Source: Dichomitus squalens LYAD-421 SS1
Lineage: Eukaryota > Basidiomycota > Agaricomycetes > Polyporales > Polyporaceae
NCBI RefSeq assembly: GCF_000275845.1
Contig: NW_006766883.1
Location: forward strand, 52,348-116,347
Length of the DNA stretch: 64,000 bases
Reading direction: 5' to 3'
Positions 59,900 through 64,000 of this stretch are shown here, one piece after another. The notes below the pieces were generated by a model that worked only from the letters and a program-made list of their open reading frames with translations, did not search any database and was not told the origin of the DNA. The stretch's first letter is position 1, and each line of letters starts with the position of its first letter. A program made the position numbers and the translations under genes.

Positions 59900-61110
59900 G
59901 ATGATTCACGGCAATTCTGAAGTGTCACATTCTTTTGAATACGAGTCAAATGGTGTTTTCCAAGATCTCATTCTTCTACAGCAAGAACACAGCGGGCTCC
60001 CTCGCTGTTCGGGTCCTTTCTTCTCTCGTTATCCCCCACTGACATCGAGCTCCCAGACACCTCCACGAACAAGGACATCGCCGCGATGAATCGTCAGGAA
60101 CTTGCTACAGGATGAACTTCGGACTCCGACCGCAAAGGCCAGAGGGTTGGTTGGAGCGGAACCTAGGTGTATCTTTGGACCCCTGTCCGCTTCTTTCGGG
60201 TTAAGGGATGGCCTCAGCTGGCGTACTCTGCAAAGCGACTCCAAGCTGCGACCAGGTGTCAGGCGAGTTCCGGTACAGAGAGGAGAGGGAGAAATTCACC
60301 TAACGAGCTCTCCTACGTGCTGCCCCAACGTCTCGCGGCTCAGGCTCGCCGGCCCTATGCCTCGGTGCCCTGAGGTATGCCTTGCTCTAGGATGCCGAGG
60401 ATTCTTCGTGATAACCCCGCAAATTGCGGAGGGTACACATATATGGCGTCGTGTATGCCGTTTCCCCCGCTGAACAGACGCTCTGCAACCAGGCGAACTA
60501 CGGTCAATACATTTTGAGCGGGACACGAAGCAATGAAGTCCTCACCTAAGGTTCCAGCGTACGGCCTAACGCTCGGTGAACAGGGCTCGACCGTGGGTAT
60601 GTGAGATGATCGTTCCAATGACTTGAAGCGGGTGACGGGCATCGAGGGTAGCGTCGCGGGAGGGAGGTTGTTGTGTGGAAGAAGATGAAGGCGAGGTCGA
60701 GAGCGGGCGGGGATAGGCGTCCGTAGCGGGAATTACCGACACGAACGCCTGCCCCCCAAGGCACGTCGAAGCAGGAGGACGATTTGCGTGGAGTGGATGG
60801 AGTGGGATTAGAGACATTGAAGGTGATGGCTAAGGCCTAGGTCCAAGAGAGGCCTGTCGGTGGTCGATTGGGCGGGTAACGCAGTTGGCTGGGAGACTCG
60901 GAGATGATGGTGATAACGTAGAGAATCGGTCGCTCTGTACTGCTCTTTATACCTTTGCTCAGGGAGGCTGGCTGCCCGCTTTTCGGCTCATTGTGAATGC
61001 CAACCGCCACTTGAGGAATTGATATGTCGCTGATCGTGTGCTCAACATGGCTTCACCGAGCCTAGGCTCTGAGATGCAAGACATGTCTTCACAAGCGGCT
61101 GGTTGAATGA
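59900..61110 (-). repeat. Dispersed repeat unit B, diverged relative of unit A
   Basis: A more distant copy of unit A in the same orientation, about 1.8 kb further out. Matching landmarks on the minus strand include TGCATCTCAGAG (near 61080), TATAAA at 60951-60946, the ATG at 60817-60815, the TATGGCGTCGT region (60441-60452 plus strand: ATATGGCGTCGT) and CTCCCAGACACCTCCAC (60050-60066 plus strand). It is missing from the left arm. No coding potential is convincing. Confidence 0.55.
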
Positions 61111-61651
61111 CTGGCGGTGTGACCGGCAGGAATTCTTGCTCGCCTCGTCGTCGAAGAAGCGAGATAGACTGGCTTTGTCAGCCTCCTGAAGTTGGTTCTA
61201 GACCGGCACGCAGAGGCAATAACAAGGCTTGTCTGTGATCGTCTCCCTCCCATGTCTTCGAGAGCCGAGGTGTGCAAGAACCGTGTCCGTAACATATGAG
61301 TGAGATAGCATATAATGCAGAACGAACGAGGACGAACCTGTGACCGACGATCGCTCCATGCATCTACGGAGGATCAGTCCACCTCGCACAGTAATTCTCA
61401 GACATAGCAGCTGAGACTCTAGGATAGATTGTTCGTAAGTAAAAATGCATCCGAATGCGAGTGCTACAGGTAGGCGTGAGGAGAGGAAGGAGCGCAACGA
61501 GACGCGTCAAGGTCGCGACGAACAACGCGATGCACGTGCTCGCGTCGCCGGCCGCACCCTCCTTCCTCCTGTCCATCCTTGGTCTCTTTCGACTGTGATC
61601 TCACCGATCGGCCTTCGTTCGCCGTCGTCTCGCGATCTCCCATTTCATGCT

Positions 61652-62791
61652 ATGGCAGCCACCTTGGAGCCCAAGGACGACCCCAAGAGTCATCTCACTG
61701 AATCTGGACATGCCACTCCGAGAACCGCCGCCCGTCCTGGAACCATCCTAGAGGACTTCAAGAACGACGGCAGGCCCGTCATCGCGATTGACATGGATGA
61801 CGTTCTCTCGCAAACGAACGAGGTAGTTGCCGAATGTGAGTGCGGATGTCCAGGCTGAGTGGAATGCCCGAGATGGAGGGTCTGATGTCTGGCGGACTAG
61901 GGCACAACTCCGCATACGGAACCAGCATGACTCTGGATGACTTCTACTGTGAGTGCGGTACGTCTAGTGCGCGAACAGACCTTGAACGAATCCGCATGCG
62001 CCAGACTACTACTACTGGATGGTCTGTGTCAAGCCACCAGCTCTCTAGACAGGCTCCGCGCTGAACGTCGAACCCTCGACATGTACGCAGAACCCCTACT
62101 GGGGCGACCCGGACGAGACGATCCGCAAAGTCGAAGAATTCTGGAAGACAGACTACATCGACATCGCGCCTCCAGTCGCGGGCGCGTACGACGTCCTGCT
62201 GAAGCTCACCGAAAAGGGCTACCGGCTCGTCGTGGTGACCGCACGCCAGCTCCGTGAGCTCGATAGGAGCATCGTGTGGGTCGAGAAGAACCTCCCCGGC
62301 CTCATAGACACCTTCATCTGCACGGGGCAGTCGATGGAGACACTCGCGGACCAGAAGGAGCTGGCCACCAAGCTGTCGAAAGCGGACGTACGTTCTTCCT
62401 TCCCCCTCTCCGCCCCGCTTCTCTGCAACATGACTCGATCGACGGGCGCTGAAGCGACCGGACGAAACAGGTCTGCCGCAAGATCGGCGCGAAGTTCTTG
62501 ATCGACGACTCGGTGGAGAACGCGCTGAAGTGCGTGGTCGCAGACCCGCCCGTGCCCGTGCTGCTGTTCGGCGATTATTCGTGGAACACCCGCGTAGGAC
62601 GCTACAGCGATATCACGAAGGAGACGAGCTTCGAGGAGAAGCTGAAGCGCGAGGGCGGGCGCGAGTTTTGGAAGGAGGACAGTGCAGCTCTGGAGAAGGA
62701 GATCCCGCCTAGCGCGCCTTTGACGAGGGTGAAGGACTGGAAGGAGGTCCTCGAGTGGGTAGAGAAGAAGACAGCAGAGGGAAAACTGTAG
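61652..62791 (+). CDS. HAD-superfamily phosphatase-like protein (5' nucleotidase type)
   Basis: Exons join to MAATLEPKDDPKSHLTESG, then VIAIDMDDVLSQTNEVVAEC with the HAD motif I aspartates (DMDD), followed by TLDDFY, YWGDPDETIRKVEEFWKTDY and GYRLVVVTARQLRELDRS, where VVTAR is motif II. The later part has GAKFLIDDSVENAL (motif IV acidic pair) and LLFGDYSWN. The order matches the NT5C/5'(3')-deoxyribonucleotidase-like group of HAD proteins common in fungi. Substrate is not known. The stop is the TAG at 62789-62791. Confidence 0.85.
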
Positions 62792-63019
62792 AGCTATCCC
62801 GTATATTTGAACTACAACGTATGTACCGAGATTGCATGTATTGGTTTGTAGCATAGATGTGCGACGCCATGCAACCAGGGCGCTTGGCAGTCGATCACAC
62901 GCGTCTCCGTCGACACACGTTTCCCCGCACCTCTCAGCCCTGCAGGGGCCCTATACTACACAATACCTTGAACCCTACTATCCACCTTGCACCGTTCAGC
63001 CACTCGCGTTCTTGCAACA

Positions 63020-64000
63020 ATGTCTTCTGCTCAAATACGCACCTTGCTACAACCTCCAGACCTCAGCGAATCCGACGCACGCGCGCTCGCGTACCTGAAC
63101 TCGACATACAAGTCCCTAGATGACCTCGAGCACGAATTCGACCTCGAAGCCGTAGTCGAGCAAGCTCGACAGCGGCTGGACGACCTCGACACAAAGGTGC
63201 GTATGATCTCTCTGCCCAACGCATGAACAAGTCTCACCGAACGCTCGCCGCAGCTCAGCTCGCGCAGTCCCAGACATCCCTAGACGATGTCATCGCGCGC
63301 ACCCGCCAGAAGGCGACGGAGGACCTGCACACCGCGCAGGAGCTCGCGCTCCTGCGGCACTCGCTAGCGGACGAGCTGTCGTTCCTGTCTGGGGAGCTGG
63401 AGTCCGCGCTGTCCTCGAGCCCCGAGGGTGGGCCGACGCTGCTGGAGGACCTGGAGACGCTGCACCGGAGCTTGAAGGAGCTAGATAGCGTGAAGGGGTA
63501 CGTGCAGGTGATTGAGCATGCTCTAAAGCTCAGGTGTGTATCGTTTGTGCTGCTTTCTCTTTCGCGCGACTGGAGGCTTAGCGGTGGGTCGGTGCACAGC
63601 GAGGCTGCGGTGGACCAGGTGCGCAACTCGGGCGTAGTGACCGTGTCCGAGTATGAGAGGCTGCAGGCGTTCGTGGCCTCTGTGGAGGCGGCGTGCTCGA
63701 AGGTCGAGGCCGTCGCGAGCCAGCCTGACCTCCACGTCCTCGCCTTTTTGGAGTCCGTCGTCGAGCAGACATGGAAGGACATCAAGGGTGTCCTCTCGAC
63801 GTGAGTCCCCATGTCCGCACCCCGCACCCCAAGACCTCCCGCGAGTCTCATAATGGCATCGTGACAGGACACTGCTGGAGGCAGCGGAGAAGCTGAAGTG
63901 GCCGCTGAAGGTGGACTACGCCTCTGCCTCGCCGGAGGACCGCAGAGCGTTCGAGACTGCGTTCTACAACCTCCTCAAACTACAGACCACAGGTGAAAAA
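63020..64000 (+). CDS. RINT1/TIP20 family vesicle-tethering protein (partial, 5' end)
   Basis: The protein starts MSSAQIRTLLQPPDLSESDA and runs off the window. Coiled-coil N-terminal exons (LNSTYKSLDDLEHEFDLEAV, LLEDLETLHRSLKELDSVKG) lead to the family region YVQVIEHALKL and LLEAAEKLKWPLKVDYA followed by FETAFYNLLKLQ, typical of RINT1/Tip20. These are subunits of the Dsl1/NRZ complex, which tethers Golgi-derived COPI vesicles at the ER. Short introns near 63197-63252, 63534-63597 and 63801-63866 keep the frame. The C-terminal part is outside the window. Confidence 0.85.

Larger units (their letters stand above)
56485..61442 (-). repeat. Right arm of the large inverted duplication
   Basis: This is the inverted counterpart of 511-4165. 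It includes the 3' part of the carbonic anhydrase gene, its downstream region, repeat unit A (57010-58140), a middle block (58150-59440), repeat unit B (59900-61110) and an outer block (61160-61442). It is about 1.3 kb longer than the left arm, chiefly because it holds unit B. No intact gene is seen downstream of carbonic anhydrase within the arm. Confidence 0.85.

Overview
The window looks like nuclear DNA of a filamentous basidiomycete, most likely an Agaricomycete; I cannot name a species. Genes are GC-rich, tightly packed and split by short introns of about 50-90 bp with GT...AG ends and CTAAC-like branch sites. The gene set is eukaryotic housekeeping: PRP19, SGT2, SPC7/KNL1, ALG10, the eRF1 methyltransferase MTQ2, a tricalbin and a RINT1/TIP20 protein. 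There are no operons, CRISPR arrays or bacterial features, and I recognised no tRNA or rRNA gene.

Layout. Positions 1-505 hold the 3' end of a Ty1/copia retrotransposon and its LTR. About 511-4165 is a decayed repeat arm that ends in a broken 3' piece of a beta-carbonic anhydrase gene. From 5.2 to 53.1 kb is the gene-rich core: Ste20-type kinase (+), F-BAR/RhoGAP (+), two tandem PIF1 helicases with an RNase H1-type N-terminal domain (-), a membrane-anchored Nudix hydrolase (-), an RTA1-family protein (-), PRP19 (-) and SGT2 (+), kinesin-6 (-) and SPC7 (+), a coiled-coil protein of unknown function (-), ALG10 (-) and MTQ2 (+), a TauD-type dioxygenase (-) and an OPT peptide transporter (+), and a tricalbin (-). 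From 53.1 to 55.9 kb is a gene-poor stretch with a MITE. An intact beta-carbonic anhydrase gene (55.97-56.76 kb) leads into the second repeat arm (to about 61.44 kb), followed by a HAD-type phosphatase-like gene (+) and the start of a RINT1/TIP20 gene (+, cut by the window end).

The main structural feature is that the two arms are collinear inverted copies of each other about 52 kb apart, each containing carbonic anhydrase sequence plus the DNA downstream of it. The right arm carries the intact gene and the left arm only a fragment that keeps intron sequence, so the copy was made at DNA level. Inside the arms is a roughly 1.1-1.2 kb repeat unit (three copies) with a conserved TATA box and no convincing protein.

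Several gene pairs are divergent and share short promoters: PRP19/SGT2, kinesin-6/SPC7 (both mitotic), ALG10/MTQ2 and dioxygenase/OPT. The most unusual coding feature is the pair of intact PIF1 helicases that begin with an RNase H1-type hybrid-binding (viroplasmin) domain, which suggests helicases directed to RNA:DNA hybrids.
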